Counted from the first letter of the stretch, positions 1 to 9,937 are shown. The stretch: DNA of 42,179 nucleotides from Sedimentisphaerales bacterium (GCA_028282905.1 JANQGW010000159.1:1-42179); one strand, 5' to 3'. A program made the numbers and translations. The notes: generated by a model not told the origin, from the sequence alone.

Positions 1-416
1 TAGGGAATATCTTCCCGGCAGCGACTGTGCAGTGTGCCAGCCATTTGCTGTTGCTGCATTGCATAAAGCGACAGCACTGTGGCCGCTCCTCCGCTGGAAC
101 CTTCAAAACGTACCTGTTCATCGGCGGCATGTCCTTCCCACACGCCCAGTACCGGTCCCCAGACATCATAAACTTCCTGACCGCCAAGCTGGGCATCCGG
201 CATCGCGATACGGTCCAGCGCAATCCCCGGACAAACCTGCATGGACTCACCTGCCGCCTGCGGCTCAACACCTTCTCGAAACCGCGGGCGCCGACCGTAA
301 TCGATAACATCACCCATTTCGATCTGCTGCGGACAAACCGCCGCACAAGCACCGCACCCGCAACAAAGCTGCCAGGCAGCCACCTCTTCAACATGCTTTA
401 TCTTTTTTAAATCCAT
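1..416 (-). CDS. FrhB-like 4Fe-4S protein (coenzyme F420 hydrogenase/dehydrogenase beta-subunit family), 3' end outside window
   Basis: Translating the complement from an ATG at 416 gives an uninterrupted frame to the window edge, so the gene is partial and its C-terminus is missing. The first ~140 residues begin MDLKKIKHVEEV and contain a cysteine cluster CCGCGACAAVCP (about residues 19-30), the typical 4Fe-4S binding pattern at the N-terminus of the FrhB/FdhB family. A further Cys-Pro (VCPG) lies near residue 60 and the family-typical GSSGG stretch near residue 108. It starts 4 bases after the stop of the pyruvyl transferase gene, so it is the third gene of a minus-strand operon. Homologues commonly sit beside polysaccharide pyruvyl transferases in capsule and exopolysaccharide clusters, probably as oxidoreductases on sugar substrates. 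The exact reaction is unknown. Confidence 0.85.
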   Translation of the reverse strand, partial: MDLKKIKHVEEVAAWQLCCGCGACAAVCPQQIEMGDVIDYGRRPRFREGVEPQAAGESMQVCPGIALDRIAMPDAQLGGQEVYDVWGPVLGVWEGHAADEQVRFEGSSGGAATVLSLYAMQQQQMAGTLHSRCREDIP

Positions 417-420
417 TCCG

Positions 421-1725
421 TTATAAACTCTCAAATAGCTGAAAAACCTGCTGCTTCGCGGCCGGGACAGACTTCGCCAATGTCTCGGCTATAACATCTC
501 TGCGTTGGTAGATAGCTTCGATCTGCTCAATTGCCTGCTCTTCATCCTGCACACGAATATCGACCACACAGTCAGCAGCACCTACCGTCTCAAAAACCCC
601 GGCGAATTTCTTACTGTACGCCAGCCCCGCGGCGGCAACACCCTGCGACAATGCCGCAATCGTTGAGTGCATCCGGGCACCCATAAAGAAATCACACTGG
701 CCGATAAAATACTTGACCTGGTTTTGATTATAGCAGCCATCCAGCACAATCACTCTTTTTTGCTGCTCGGCAGACAATCCTTTCCATATCTCATGACAGG
801 CCGCCGCGTCATTCTCAACCGCGTAATCCCTAGGAATCACATGCGGCGTCAGCAACACAGCACAGTCATCACGCTTTAAAAAGGCATCCAGAATGTTTCG
901 CACCAATTTCTTGTAGTCGCACGCCAGGCCAAACATGTTGTCCTGCGTATAACCGCCATTATATAGCAAACCGCTCACATTCAAACCGACAACCGTCGAA
1001 AACCGATTCTTGAGTTCTTTAACCTCGCTGACTTGTGGGCTGTCCGGGGCAATCGCATCCATTGTAAAAGCCACATCCGGACAAAGCTTTGCGGCAGCAC
1101 GCATTTTACGCCGGCGCATCAACGTGCCAACCTGCTCAAGTCCCTCCCGGTCCCGTGAAAAAATTTGTGCGGCTCTGCCGAGAATAAATCGGGCAATCAT
1201 CTTTGCCGAAGACCGCTTAAACGGGCCATATGTTTGCGGCAGCAGCGTCAATGGCCGTCCGCACAAAAGTACCAGCCACTTACGAAGCCCGCTCAACACC
1301 AGTCGCCGCATTCCGTAAATATCACTGAAGCTGTCCCCGCCGGTGATATCCAGCACACCGGACGCGGCATAAATCTGCTTGAGATAAGGATTGCGGCTCC
1401 GCAACTTCTCCCGCCATCCGGCCGTCGGAACACACTTCAAAAACAGGGCCGTCAAAATCAAACGGACAAGATGATTTTGTCGCCACAGCGTTTTATTCAC
1501 ACGGACTCCAATCCGCTCAAGCTCTAAAGTACTGCCATCCGGCAGCTCCAGGATTTCCGGTATCGGATCACGCATCCCTTCCAGCAGGCTGATTTTCGCA
1601 ATCGGATGCGCCCGCAAAACACACTTCACCGTCGAAGCTAACAAAGCACTGACCCCTAAATTCCCGGTGGTCAAACTGGCCCCTAAGATAATATAATGTC
1701 GATTTGAATCACCCGGTGAAATCAT
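421..1725 (-). CDS. Polysaccharide pyruvyl transferase family protein
   Basis: A 434-residue protein of the CsaB/WcaK-like family (PF04230), which transfers a pyruvyl ketal from phosphoenolpyruvate to sugars of surface polysaccharides. N-terminal IILGASLTTGNLGVSALL is the usual opening of the family. The middle carries LDITGGDSFSDIYG, and the C-terminal half has the MGARMHSTIAALSQGVA segment with the conserved Arg-x-His that marks the family active region. No signal peptide or membrane helix is visible, so it should act in the cytoplasm on lipid-linked or nucleotide-linked sugar. The ATG at 1725 is 2 bases past the flippase stop, with GGAGG inside the end of the upstream gene. This indicates co-transcription with the flippase and the FrhB-like gene. 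Family confidence is high; the sugar acceptor is unknown. Confidence 0.9.
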   Translation of the reverse strand: MISPGDSNRHYIILGASLTTGNLGVSALLASTVKCVLRAHPIAKISLLEGMRDPIPEILELPDGSTLELERIGVRVNKTLWRQNHLVRLILTALFLKCVPTAGWREKLRSRNPYLKQIYAASGVLDITGGDSFSDIYGMRRLVLSGLRKWLVLLCGRPLTLLPQTYGPFKRSSAKMIARFILGRAAQIFSRDREGLEQVGTLMRRRKMRAAAKLCPDVAFTMDAIAPDSPQVSEVKELKNRFSTVVGLNVSGLLYNGGYTQDNMFGLACDYKKLVRNILDAFLKRDDCAVLLTPHVIPRDYAVENDAAACHEIWKGLSAEQQKRVIVLDGCYNQNQVKYFIGQCDFFMGARMHSTIAALSQGVAAAGLAYSKKFAGVFETVGAADCVVDIRVQDEEQAIEQIEAIYQRRDVIAETLAKSVPAAKQQVFQLFESL

Positions 1726-1727
1726 CG

Positions 1728-3209
1728 CTACGGCGCTGCCTCCAAATCTCCTGTGGCCTTCATCTGTCCCACGATCCGATTCTTAAAAATAACAGCCGCA
1801 ACCAGCCAGCTAATTCCGCATAAAGCAGCGGCCCCCGCAACCTGCAGCCATACAGAGTCAACGATAACACGCCACAGAATCGCCGGAATACAAATACAAA
1901 CGGCCAGCAACATTCCCTTGACAACTGTTTGGAGATAGGCTTGGATGGGAAAATCGAGACACTTTCTCAGGCTGAACAACTGCACAATACCCGCAATCAG
2001 CAAAGAAAGCAGCCGGGCTGTCGCCGCACCAGCAGTGCCCCACTTAAGAACAAATGGGTAAATAAGAACAGCAATTAATATAAGTCGAAAAATTGCAAAT
2101 AACCGCTGAATCCCGGGTTTTCCGATGGCAAAATAAATGGACGCGATAAACGTCCCCGCCATATAAAACAGAACGTAAAAACTCAAAATCGCATAAGCGG
2201 CACTGGTCTGCCCGTAATCCGGACCGTAAACAACTTCAAGGATCGGGCGGGCGAACACCGAAAAACAAGCCACCATCGGCAACCCAAACAAAAATAGTAC
2301 CGTGGTCATTCGCTTCAGATTTTTCCGCATCCGCTCCTTTTCATCCTGCATTTCAGAAAATGCCGGTAATGCAAGCGGACTAATAATCCGGGAAAATAGC
2401 ATTTGCGGTATCATTGCCAGTGCCAACGACAGGGAATAAAAGCCCAGCACTTCTTTGCTGCACATTCTTCCTAACACAAAAATATCTGCCTGCATAAACA
2501 GGTAAGTCAAAATCGGCAAGCCGATCATCCCGCGTGAAAACTTAAATAACTGGCTCGCGGCAGCACGGTCAAATCGAAACCGTGGGCAAAACCGATAAAC
2601 CAAAAATGACCCCAATGAACGAAATATTGCCTCTGTAACAAAGCCAATAACCAATGACCAGACATTCGGATAGAACAGGGCCAGAACAAAACTAACCAGC
2701 GTCCCCAGAATACCGCTTCCTTGGTTAACAACAACAACCTTTATAAACTTCAGTTTTTTTTCAAGAACAAATAAACCGGGACTTGTCAATCCGCGGAAGA
2801 ACATCACCAGAAAAGCAACCTTCAGAAGTGATTCAAGTGCAGGCTCATGGTAAAACACTGCCAGAAGCGGCGAAATCAGAAAACCCACAAGATATAAACC
2901 AACACCACGAATTGCATTAAACCACCAGGCAATATTCAGGTAATTATCATCATCTCCACTCTTGTGCTGTACAACCGCCTGACGAACGCCAACTTCTGTA
3001 AATGCCTCAAACAACTGACTGGATGCCAGAACCAACGCCATCAGCCCAAAGTGCTCCGGCCCCAGCAGCCACCGTGCTAAAATCATATTGCGGACAAATC
3101 GTGCCGCACGATCAACCACCGATCCAACTCCCAGCACCGCACTTCCGCGAAAACAGCGGCTCAGCAGGCTTTCACCTTTGGCAAAATGTAATAAGTGGCT
3201 GAATTTCAT
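1728..3209 (-). CDS. Polysaccharide/oligosaccharide flippase (Wzx/MATE-like exporter)
   Basis: A multi-spanning membrane protein of about 493 residues, with 12-14 hydrophobic segments spread along its length and the N-terminal signature RGSAVLGVGSVVDRAARFVRNMILARWLLGPEHFG. That opening is typical of the Polysacc_synt family, whose members flip undecaprenyl-linked repeat units across the inner membrane. It is the first gene of the visible minus-strand exopolysaccharide operon, followed after 2 bases by the pyruvyl transferase. I chose the ATG at 3209; a TTG one codon earlier is also in frame. An AAAGGA sequence lies 15-16 bases upstream, which is a rather long ribosome-binding-site spacing. 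A promoter-like pair lies about 140-165 bases upstream. Confidence 0.9.
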   Translation of the reverse strand: MKFSHLLHFAKGESLLSRCFRGSAVLGVGSVVDRAARFVRNMILARWLLGPEHFGLMALVLASSQLFEAFTEVGVRQAVVQHKSGDDDNYLNIAWWFNAIRGVGLYLVGFLISPLLAVFYHEPALESLLKVAFLVMFFRGLTSPGLFVLEKKLKFIKVVVVNQGSGILGTLVSFVLALFYPNVWSLVIGFVTEAIFRSLGSFLVYRFCPRFRFDRAAASQLFKFSRGMIGLPILTYLFMQADIFVLGRMCSKEVLGFYSLSLALAMIPQMLFSRIISPLALPAFSEMQDEKERMRKNLKRMTTVLFLFGLPMVACFSVFARPILEVVYGPDYGQTSAAYAILSFYVLFYMAGTFIASIYFAIGKPGIQRLFAIFRLILIAVLIYPFVLKWGTAGAATARLLSLLIAGIVQLFSLRKCLDFPIQAYLQTVVKGMLLAVCICIPAILWRVIVDSVWLQVAGAAALCGISWLVAAVIFKNRIVGQMKATGDLEAAP

Positions 3210-3348
3210 CAATGCCGTATATAGTCCTTTGAGAAAAAGGGATTAGCTGTGGATACACTCCGTGCCCGTCGGATGTATTTTCAGGTCAAAAACACGCTCC
3301 GATAATGACTTGGATTTAATGAATCTTCTTCTAAAGTTTGTCCACTAT

Positions 3349-3376
3349 ATTATAGTAGATCGTCCGAATTCATCAA
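3349..3376 (-). promoter_or_regulatory. Predicted sigma-70 promoter of the flippase operon
   Basis: On the minus strand TTGATG (3376-3371) is followed after 16 bases by a perfect TATAAT (3354-3349). The -10 box lies inside a 13-base palindrome, ACTATATTATAGT (3344-3356), which could be an operator. The resulting leader to the flippase ATG would be about 130 bases. The call rests on sequence pattern only. Confidence 0.45.
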
Positions 3377-3770
3377 TAATGCGTTCTCAAAGTAATTATC
3401 GGGATACTAACAATATTACTGAATAATAATCATAAATTATTACTTTAATTATGTTTCTCTTTTGTTTAGGTTCACCATTATTTTTAAAATAAAAAAAGTT
3501 CCAATTATTTCTATTGCAATTCCAGGGACAGGCCGATATATTATAGGACGTGGAGGGATTAAGGTTAACATATGTGTGGCGGCGTGATGCAACTCTGGAT
3601 AATAATACGATCCGATAAAACCTAAATACATACGATTTGTAAGCCATTATACTAATATAGTATTCTTACCATCGACTACACACGCCTTTAACAGCCTTTT
3701 TTCGAGAAAACACCCTTATCAGGGTCTTTATGCGGTGTCAGTCTAACTGATATTGGCTGTCAGTCGAAAA

Positions 3771-3866
3771 TGTCTCCGGGGGAGAATGCCGGGTACCGTT
3801 TAGTACCGGCAGCAGACACTCTTGCTTCATGACGGAAAAACTGTTCAGAAAAATTAACAGTTTTTT
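3771..3866 (+). ncRNA. Candidate structured 5' leader upstream of the beta-helix gene
   Basis: The 788-base gap between the flippase and the beta-helix gene is AT-rich with no convincing gene, but its downstream part is dense in inverted repeats. TGTCT (3771-3775) can pair with AGACA (3814-3818). Inside that, TGCCGGGTAC (3787-3796) pairs with GTACCGGCA (3803-3811) around a CGTTTA loop, with one bulged G. Just downstream AAAAACTGTT (3836-3845) pairs perfectly with AACAGTTTTT (3856-3865) and ends in a T run, like a weak intrinsic terminator. Two smaller hairpins, ACCC/GGGT and TCAGT/ACTGA, precede it at about 3708-3750. An aptamer-like fold followed by a terminator-like fold ahead of a gene is the layout of an attenuator or riboswitch. 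I could not match it to a known class. Confidence 0.35.
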
Positions 3867-4000
3867 CGCACAACGAGGGGATTTTGTTTTTTATATTTTC
3901 CAAGGACATTGCGCCTAAAGTTTTTGAAAGCGAAAGTACGAATAACTGTTAACTTAAAACAAGCTAATTTGCATTTAAAGCATATATTGGAGTCAAATAA

Positions 4001-7000
4001 ATGAGTTTCAGCGGAATTGCTAAAGGACGAAAAACAAGCACTGCTTTACTGTTTGGCGGCACGCGAACGAGCCTGAGAAACGCACGCCGGTTCAACACAA
4101 ACAAGAGCTTAAAAGCAGCCTTCTATATCGCCTTGTTTTTAACAACAACACTCTCCCTTCAGGCGGCAACCTTTTATGTCTCACCGTCGGGCAACGACAC
4201 CACAGGGACAGGATCAATCAGCCAACCGTGGGAAACCATTACCAAAGGCCAATCCATGCTTTCTCCGGGCGACACACTGCTTGTTCGGGGAGGAGTCTAT
4301 CGTGAATCAGTCACAATGAGCCGCCAGGGCACGCAGGGCAATCCCATCACCATCAAGGCCTATCCCGGTGAAACCCCCGTTCTGGATGGAACCGAACCTG
4401 TTTCGGGCTGGGTCCGGTGTCAGGCCAACGATGCGTTCCTGACCGTCCAGGGCGTTGTGAATCCCGACTACGCAAATATCTACAAAACGAAAATCGCGGC
4501 CTCGGCATTACCCAATGATCTCGAAAAATTCATGCTGTTTGAAAATGCCGCACACAGCCGTATCGCACGCTGGCCCGATCAGGAACTGGGTTACGGCATT
4601 GACATGTCCCTGTTTCATGATCTCGCTCCGGAAGCCTACGGCCAAACCGCGTTTCTCCGGGACTCAGCCCGGCTGACGCATAATGATAACTATTGGACAG
4701 GCGCCTGGATCGATATTTATTCCCATGCCGCCAACGCCTGGGTCATTCGTCGTACCATCGCAAGCAACAGCCAGTCTGCCGCGACGATTACCTTTACAGA
4801 ACCCCTCGGCAATCCCATCTCACACGGCAGCAGACCCGATTCTTACTCCATCGTCAACCATGCACATACGCTGGATTCGGCCGGTGAGTTCGCACACACG
4901 ATGACCCCCGACAGCGACGGGAATTATACATTCTACCTGTGGCCCAAAAATCCTGCGAATCTTTCAAACAGGATTACCATTCCTTCAAAAATGAATGGCA
5001 TTTACGCATACAAGAAAAGCTATGTCACCGTTGATGGATTAAAGGTCGTCGGGTATTCGGGCGATGGTATTTTCTGGCGTTCAGTTTCCGAGTTCCAGGA
5101 ATCAGTCAACGTCATTAACTGCGTCGTGGAAGACTGCGGCGGTTCCGGTATTTATTTTACCTCCGTTAACAATTCTACAATTGAAAACTGTAAGATCAGC
5201 CGTGTGGACGGCCGCGGGGCATTCATGGTTTCCGGTAACTACGGCGTGATTAAAAACTGTGACATCCGGGACACCACCAGTACCAATGCATCGTTTTATA
5301 CCATGAACTATGGACAATTGATTGGCAATACACTGCATGGCTGTATCGGATCGCATGGTAACGGTATTTCATGCTATATCAACTGCAACAAAATACTGGT
5401 TGCCTACAACTACTTCCCCGCAGCCAACTTGGCGTTCCAGGATATCAAGAATGCCGTTGTGTTTGCGAATGTATTTGACTTCGAAGAACAGTTCCCAACG
5501 GTTGTGAGCACCTGGAAAGATGCCCACGGACGTACCCAAGAACTTCAGTTGTATTTTAACAACACCATCTTAGGCAGCAGCAACAATAGTGCCCTGTCGC
5601 TGAAAGGACAGGACTCCGCGCCTTATCCTCAAAGCTATGTCATCAACAATATCATCGACGGCTGCAACTCATGGAATGAAAACCAGGTTCTTGACAGAAC
5701 CTATAACATGTACACCGGGTATGGCTGGCGGCAGTCATCCAAATACGGATGGGCACTGCGAACCGGTGAAATCGAAGAACGCCAGACTTCAATCAACGAT
5801 CTTTTTGCCGCCCCAGGAATGAATAACGGCGGAATCTATACCCTCCGTGAAGGCAATCCAGCAATCGGCGCAGGCAGAAACATTGCCGCCCTGCTGAACT
5901 CTCTCGGCGTAACGTCATGGTTCCCCAATTTCGACTTCACCAAAGACAAGGCCGGCAAAACCTGGGCCGCCACCCCTTCGATGGGTGCGTTTGAATTCAA
6001 CGGCGAAGAACCTCCCGTCGTCCCTGAAAATCAGGCGCCCAACGCCGGTAATGACACCTATACGGTTGAGCAAGACAGTACGGATAACTCCTTCACCGTC
6101 TTGAGCAATGATACCGATCCCGATGGAGATACACTGACGCTGTCGGATATTGAAATACTGCCTGCACACGGTTCGGCCGTCATCGCACAAAATGGTACGG
6201 CGATCCTGTACACCCCCGTCACCGAATACGCCGGTGGCGATTCCTTCAGCTATCGTGTATCTGACAACAATGGGAAGGATGCCTTGGCAACGGTGACTGT
6301 CACCGTCGAGGAATTGGATGTTGATCCTCCCGTAGATCCTCCCGTAGATCCTCCTACAGGCAACATCTCAGAAGACCTCATGGCTCACTGGGAATTAAAT
6401 GAAAACGCCGGAACCCTGGCCAACGATGCCAGCGGACACAGCCAAACCGCTACCCTCGTCAATGGCCCTCAATGGTGCGACGGTAAATGGTCGAAGGCTG
6501 TTCAGTTGGATGGCTCGGATGACTACATCGACGCCGGAACGGAAGTCTTTGGGCTGGACGATGAATTGACCATCGCGGCATGGGTTTACCTCAATGACAG
6601 TGAAGCAGCCGGTGACCAGATGATTATGTCGCGGGGACAATACTTCTATCCATTTATGATGAAAGTCAACCGTGGTAAAGTGAACACCTGTGTACGCACA
6701 GGCAGCGGAACCGATTACTTAAGCTCTCCAACCACGCTGGAAAGCGGTCAATGGCACCACGTGGCAATGACATATCGTCCCGGAGAACGCCTGATTTACA
6801 TCAATGGTAAATTAGACAGCGAAGACACCAGTGCTCCAACTACCGCCTTACGCGAATTAGCGGGTAAACGAACCGTCATCGGTGCTTCAAGTGCTTCAGC
6901 ATCATTCTTGAACGGTAACATTGACGATGTCCGTATCTACAACCGGGCATTGACTGAGGATGACATGGCATCCCTCTATACCGGCACCAGCGACACCAAA

Positions 7001-7906
7001 CCGGAACCTGCTCAGAAAACCGGCCATTGGCAGCTTAATGACGGCATCGGTGAAACCGCCGTCGATATAAGCGTCAACGGTCTGAACGCCGCCCTCTTCA
7101 ACAGTCCTTCATGGGGTTGTGCCTGGAAAGACGGCGCTGAAGAATGGTTGAAATTCAACGGCGGCAGCCAGGCTATCGAAATTCAGGCCGCCGCGATGAA
7201 CGCCAATGCCGGAACAATCGCCATGCGAGTCGAGCCTGCCTCTGACTCAGGCCCTCAGTTCCTGTTTGGACATGTCCTGAACGACACAAACATGATTTGG
7301 CTTTACACGATTTCCGGCCAATTGGCACTGGGCCTGGGTAACAATTCGACATTGGCGACAAACATCACCGCCTTAACACCCGAACAGCTCTACCATGTGA
7401 CGTTAACATGGGATCAAGGCAGCTACTGTGTCTATGTGGACGGCATCCTGCTTTCTTCGGGCAGCTATTCGGGCCTGACCGACTTAGCCTCTACGGCGGA
7501 CATCGCCAACATGGGCACAGTTGCCTACCGAAGTCAGGGCTTGGGATTTGACGGTCTGATCGACGATGTTCAGATTTATGATCAAAGTCTTTCGGCCGAC
7601 GAAGTTCGTGCGTTGTCCATGGCACAATGTGTCAGGGAGAACAGAGAACTGGCCTTTTATCTTTTCGGCGAAAATCCTGACGGCTCAGCCACAGCCTATA
7701 CCGCTGAGGGACTGCCCGAAGGTGCTGTCTTTGATGCCGAAAACCATCAGTTCATCTGGCGTCCCGGTTATGGTCAAGCTGGAAAATACACGGTTCAGTT
7801 TACGTCGCAAGATGGAACCGACCAGCAGACGATTACCATTACAACGCAGGATGTACCTTTAAGTGACTGGTATCGTGATTTTCTGGATCAGCATGGGCAA
7901 CTGTGA
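4001..7906 (+). CDS. Large secreted parallel beta-helix protein with cadherin-like and two LamG domains
   Basis: A 1301-residue protein. A basic n-region of about 37 residues precedes a hydrophobic signal segment (AAFYIALFLTTTLSLQA), and the mature part opens with TFYVSPSGNDTTGTG, the usual start of right-handed parallel beta-helix proteins. The helix runs to about residue 640. An Ig/cadherin-like domain follows (about 675-770, with NDTDPDGDTLTL), then a Pro-Val-Asp linker, two LamG/concanavalin-like domains (about 793-980 and 1006-1195, both ending in DDV.IY), and a partial He_PIG-like domain (about 1212-1290). The helix may bind, cleave or epimerise polysaccharide, but no catalytic residues are identified. 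The start is supported by GGAG 8 bases before the ATG. There is no PEP-CTERM or other sorting tail. It probably belongs with the adjacent exopolysaccharide and exosortase-type genes. Confidence 0.85.
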   Translation: MSFSGIAKGRKTSTALLFGGTRTSLRNARRFNTNKSLKAAFYIALFLTTTLSLQAATFYVSPSGNDTTGTGSISQPWETITKGQSMLSPGDTLLVRGGVYRESVTMSRQGTQGNPITIKAYPGETPVLDGTEPVSGWVRCQANDAFLTVQGVVNPDYANIYKTKIAASALPNDLEKFMLFENAAHSRIARWPDQELGYGIDMSLFHDLAPEAYGQTAFLRDSARLTHNDNYWTGAWIDIYSHAANAWVIRRTIASNSQSAATITFTEPLGNPISHGSRPDSYSIVNHAHTLDSAGEFAHTMTPDSDGNYTFYLWPKNPANLSNRITIPSKMNGIYAYKKSYVTVDGLKVVGYSGDGIFWRSVSEFQESVNVINCVVEDCGGSGIYFTSVNNSTIENCKISRVDGRGAFMVSGNYGVIKNCDIRDTTSTNASFYTMNYGQLIGNTLHGCIGSHGNGISCYINCNKILVAYNYFPAANLAFQDIKNAVVFANVFDFEEQFPTVVSTWKDAHGRTQELQLYFNNTILGSSNNSALSLKGQDSAPYPQSYVINNIIDGCNSWNENQVLDRTYNMYTGYGWRQSSKYGWALRTGEIEERQTSINDLFAAPGMNNGGIYTLREGNPAIGAGRNIAALLNSLGVTSWFPNFDFTKDKAGKTWAATPSMGAFEFNGEEPPVVPENQAPNAGNDTYTVEQDSTDNSFTVLSNDTDPDGDTLTLSDIEILPAHGSAVIAQNGTAILYTPVTEYAGGDSFSYRVSDNNGKDALATVTVTVEELDVDPPVDPPVDPPTGNISEDLMAHWELNENAGTLANDASGHSQTATLVNGPQWCDGKWSKAVQLDGSDDYIDAGTEVFGLDDELTIAAWVYLNDSEAAGDQMIMSRGQYFYPFMMKVNRGKVNTCVRTGSGTDYLSSPTTLESGQWHHVAMTYRPGERLIYINGKLDSEDTSAPTTALRELAGKRTVIGASSASASFLNGNIDDVRIYNRALTEDDMASLYTGTSDTKPEPAQKTGHWQLNDGIGETAVDISVNGLNAALFNSPSWGCAWKDGAEEWLKFNGGSQAIEIQAAAMNANAGTIAMRVEPASDSGPQFLFGHVLNDTNMIWLYTISGQLALGLGNNSTLATNITALTPEQLYHVTLTWDQGSYCVYVDGILLSSGSYSGLTDLASTADIANMGTVAYRSQGLGFDGLIDDVQIYDQSLSADEVRALSMAQCVRENRELAFYLFGENPDGSATAYTAEGLPEGAVFDAENHQFIWRPGYGQAGKYTVQFTSQDGTDQQTITITTQDVPLSDWYRDFLDQHGQL
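6323..6358 (+). repeat. Threefold 12-base tandem repeat encoding a Pro-Val-Asp linker
   Basis: GATCCTCCCGTA occurs twice in tandem and then once as GATCCTCCTACA. It encodes the DPPV linker between the cadherin-like domain and the first LamG domain of the beta-helix protein. Such units can change copy number by slippage and so alter linker length. Confidence 0.8.
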
Positions 7907-8026
7907 TGACCCGATCGGATAAGTGAAACCGCGATTTGGGGGAGAATATAACAAATCGTCAGGTTATGCAGTGAGTGATAAGACTCCTTAGTGTGTGAAT
8001 GAGATTTTATTCGGAGTAACAGAGTA

Positions 8027-9910
8027 ATGAAGTGGACTTACTATGTCTATGGTTTAGGAATATGTGCGGTTTTGTCGGCAATGGCTCCCTTTGCAACCGC
8101 ACAGATAATCAGCGATGAAAACGCCTGTACCTGGGCAATTGCGAATGATGACCTCGCAATCCCGTCAGGCAGTATCATTACCGGCGCGGAATTGGTTCTG
8201 CATAACGTGCGCAGCACGCAAAGCAATGCGGAATTATATGTCCAGCTCCTCGACAACCCGAACGCCGGTATCGAGGAATTGTCGGACGGTCAAAGCGGCA
8301 ACTTCTTTGACGGGTACGGCACTGCCCTTTCAGCTTATGACGCCTGGTCGCTGTCATCCCATCCAAAAGACTTGACAATTGACCTGAAACAGATCAACAA
8401 TCCCAACTGCTGGACACGAGAACTCTTCGCAACACTGCCGGTGATCACGCTGGCGGATGCCTCCACGGTGACATGCACCTCGTCCATGCTGGCACTTTAC
8501 GACTATGCAGGAACCGGCCGATCCTTCGGTTTTGGTGTAGATTGCGACGGTGTTTCGCTGACGGCGGTCACCCTGAATCTGACCATTCAGTCCACTACCC
8601 AACAGATTTCACCTGAAACCGTCACATTCACAACCGGTGAATTCAACGCCGCACCGGTGTTAGCACCTATCGGCAATCAGACTGTGACGGAATCTGAAAC
8701 ATTATCTTTCAGTATCTCAGCAACCGATTCTGACAACGACACCCTGAGTTACTCCACCTCGACACTTCCCGCCGGAGCTGCATTTGTCGGCCAGACGTTT
8801 ACCTGGACCCCAAGCTACAGTCAGTCCGGTGTTTACCAGATTAATTTCCGCGTAACCGACGGCATCCAGGAAATCAGCCAAACGGCTACGATTACAGTGA
8901 TAGACAATAATCGGGCGCCTGTACTGGTTCCCATCAGCAATAAAACCGTTGCCGAAGGCCAGACACTCAGCTTCCCCGTCTTTGCAATCGATCCGGACGG
9001 CAATAGCGTTGTGCTGAGCACTAACAGCCTGCCCGCCGGCGCCGATTTCGCAGACGGCGTTTTCACCTGGACACCCGGCTACAGCCAAAGCGGCACCTAT
9101 CAGGTCACCTTTACCGCATCTGACAATATCCTGACGGATACCGGAACTGTCACGATTAATGTTGAAAGCACAAATCGCCCTCCAGTCCTGGGCCAAATCG
9201 CCGATCAGACTGTTTCGACGCCTGGAACCGTTAATTTCACTGTTTCCAGCAGTGATCCCGATGGTGATACGGTAACCTTATCTGCTCAGAATCTGCCCGC
9301 CGGCGCAGCCTTCCAGAATGGCACTTTCACCTGGTCTCCCACCAATCAGCAGGCCGGCACCTATGAGGTCACCATCACAGCCAATGACGGAAACGGCGGA
9401 ACGGATACCATAACGGTTAATATCACCGTTGAATCGGTAACTCTTGAATGGGCACAAATCGTCTATGATGACTTTGAAAATGGTCTGGGCAGCTATACCA
9501 GCGGCGGCCGCGACTGTCGCCTGTACACCGGCGGCAAATATGCCCATCAGGGCAGCAACGCAGCCAATATCCAGGATAACAGCGGCAACCTGTCCTCGTT
9601 CTATCTGACCAACGGCATTGACTTGTCCGGTTATTCGGAACTTAAAATCGAATTCTGGTACATGCCTGTCTCGATGGACAATTCCAATGAAGATTTCAAA
9701 CTGGACTACTGGAACGGTTCGCAGTGGGTCACCTTGAAAACATGGGCCAAAAACGCAGACTTCCAGAATAACGTCTTCTACTCTGAAAGTATCTCGCTGT
9801 CAAAACAGGACATCGCATTTGCGGCCACTGCAAAAATCCGCTTCGTCTGTGACGCCTCCAGTAACTACGATGATGTGTACATTGATGAGATCAGCATCTC
9901 GGCCAAGTAA
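8027..9910 (+). CDS. Secreted multi-domain surface protein with three He_PIG Ig-like repeats and a C-terminal jelly-roll domain
   Basis: A 627-residue protein with a signal peptide (about residues 1-26, ending in FATAQ). The N-terminal region (about 27-190) resembles beta-sandwich structural modules of the DNRLRE type. Three near-identical putative Ig domains (about 207-297, 297-385, 384-475) each carry a 'N.TV.....L.F.....D.DGD...L....LPAGA.F..GTFTWTP' pattern. The last ~150 residues form a domain starting YDDFENGLGSYTSGGRDC and ending DDVYIDEISI, a jelly-roll module known at the C-termini of many secreted hydrolases. No enzyme domain is present, so an adhesive or structural role is likely. 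It lies 120 bases after the beta-helix gene in the same orientation, has GGAG upstream of its ATG, and ends in a strong terminator. Confidence 0.82.
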   Translation: MKWTYYVYGLGICAVLSAMAPFATAQIISDENACTWAIANDDLAIPSGSIITGAELVLHNVRSTQSNAELYVQLLDNPNAGIEELSDGQSGNFFDGYGTALSAYDAWSLSSHPKDLTIDLKQINNPNCWTRELFATLPVITLADASTVTCTSSMLALYDYAGTGRSFGFGVDCDGVSLTAVTLNLTIQSTTQQISPETVTFTTGEFNAAPVLAPIGNQTVTESETLSFSISATDSDNDTLSYSTSTLPAGAAFVGQTFTWTPSYSQSGVYQINFRVTDGIQEISQTATITVIDNNRAPVLVPISNKTVAEGQTLSFPVFAIDPDGNSVVLSTNSLPAGADFADGVFTWTPGYSQSGTYQVTFTASDNILTDTGTVTINVESTNRPPVLGQIADQTVSTPGTVNFTVSSSDPDGDTVTLSAQNLPAGAAFQNGTFTWSPTNQQAGTYEVTITANDGNGGTDTITVNITVESVTLEWAQIVYDDFENGLGSYTSGGRDCRLYTGGKYAHQGSNAANIQDNSGNLSSFYLTNGIDLSGYSELKIEFWYMPVSMDNSNEDFKLDYWNGSQWVTLKTWAKNADFQNNVFYSESISLSKQDIAFAATAKIRFVCDASSNYDDVYIDEISISAK

Positions 9911-9937
9911 ACACAATAACCTTAAACTGCTTTCCTC

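Noticed and set aside
3396-3647. Minus-strand open frames in the AT-rich gap
   Set aside because: There is no ribosome-binding site, no recognisable protein features, and the frame arises in AT-rich intergenic DNA next to promoter-like sequence.
3771-3866. Assignment of the leader to a known riboswitch class (c-di-GMP, cobalamin, Moco, glycine, TPP)
   Set aside because: The conserved core sequences of these classes, as I know them, are not present; only generic nested hairpins are seen.
4001-9910. PEP-CTERM or other exosortase sorting signal on the two surface proteins
   Set aside because: Neither C-terminus has the motif, hydrophobic helix and basic end required.
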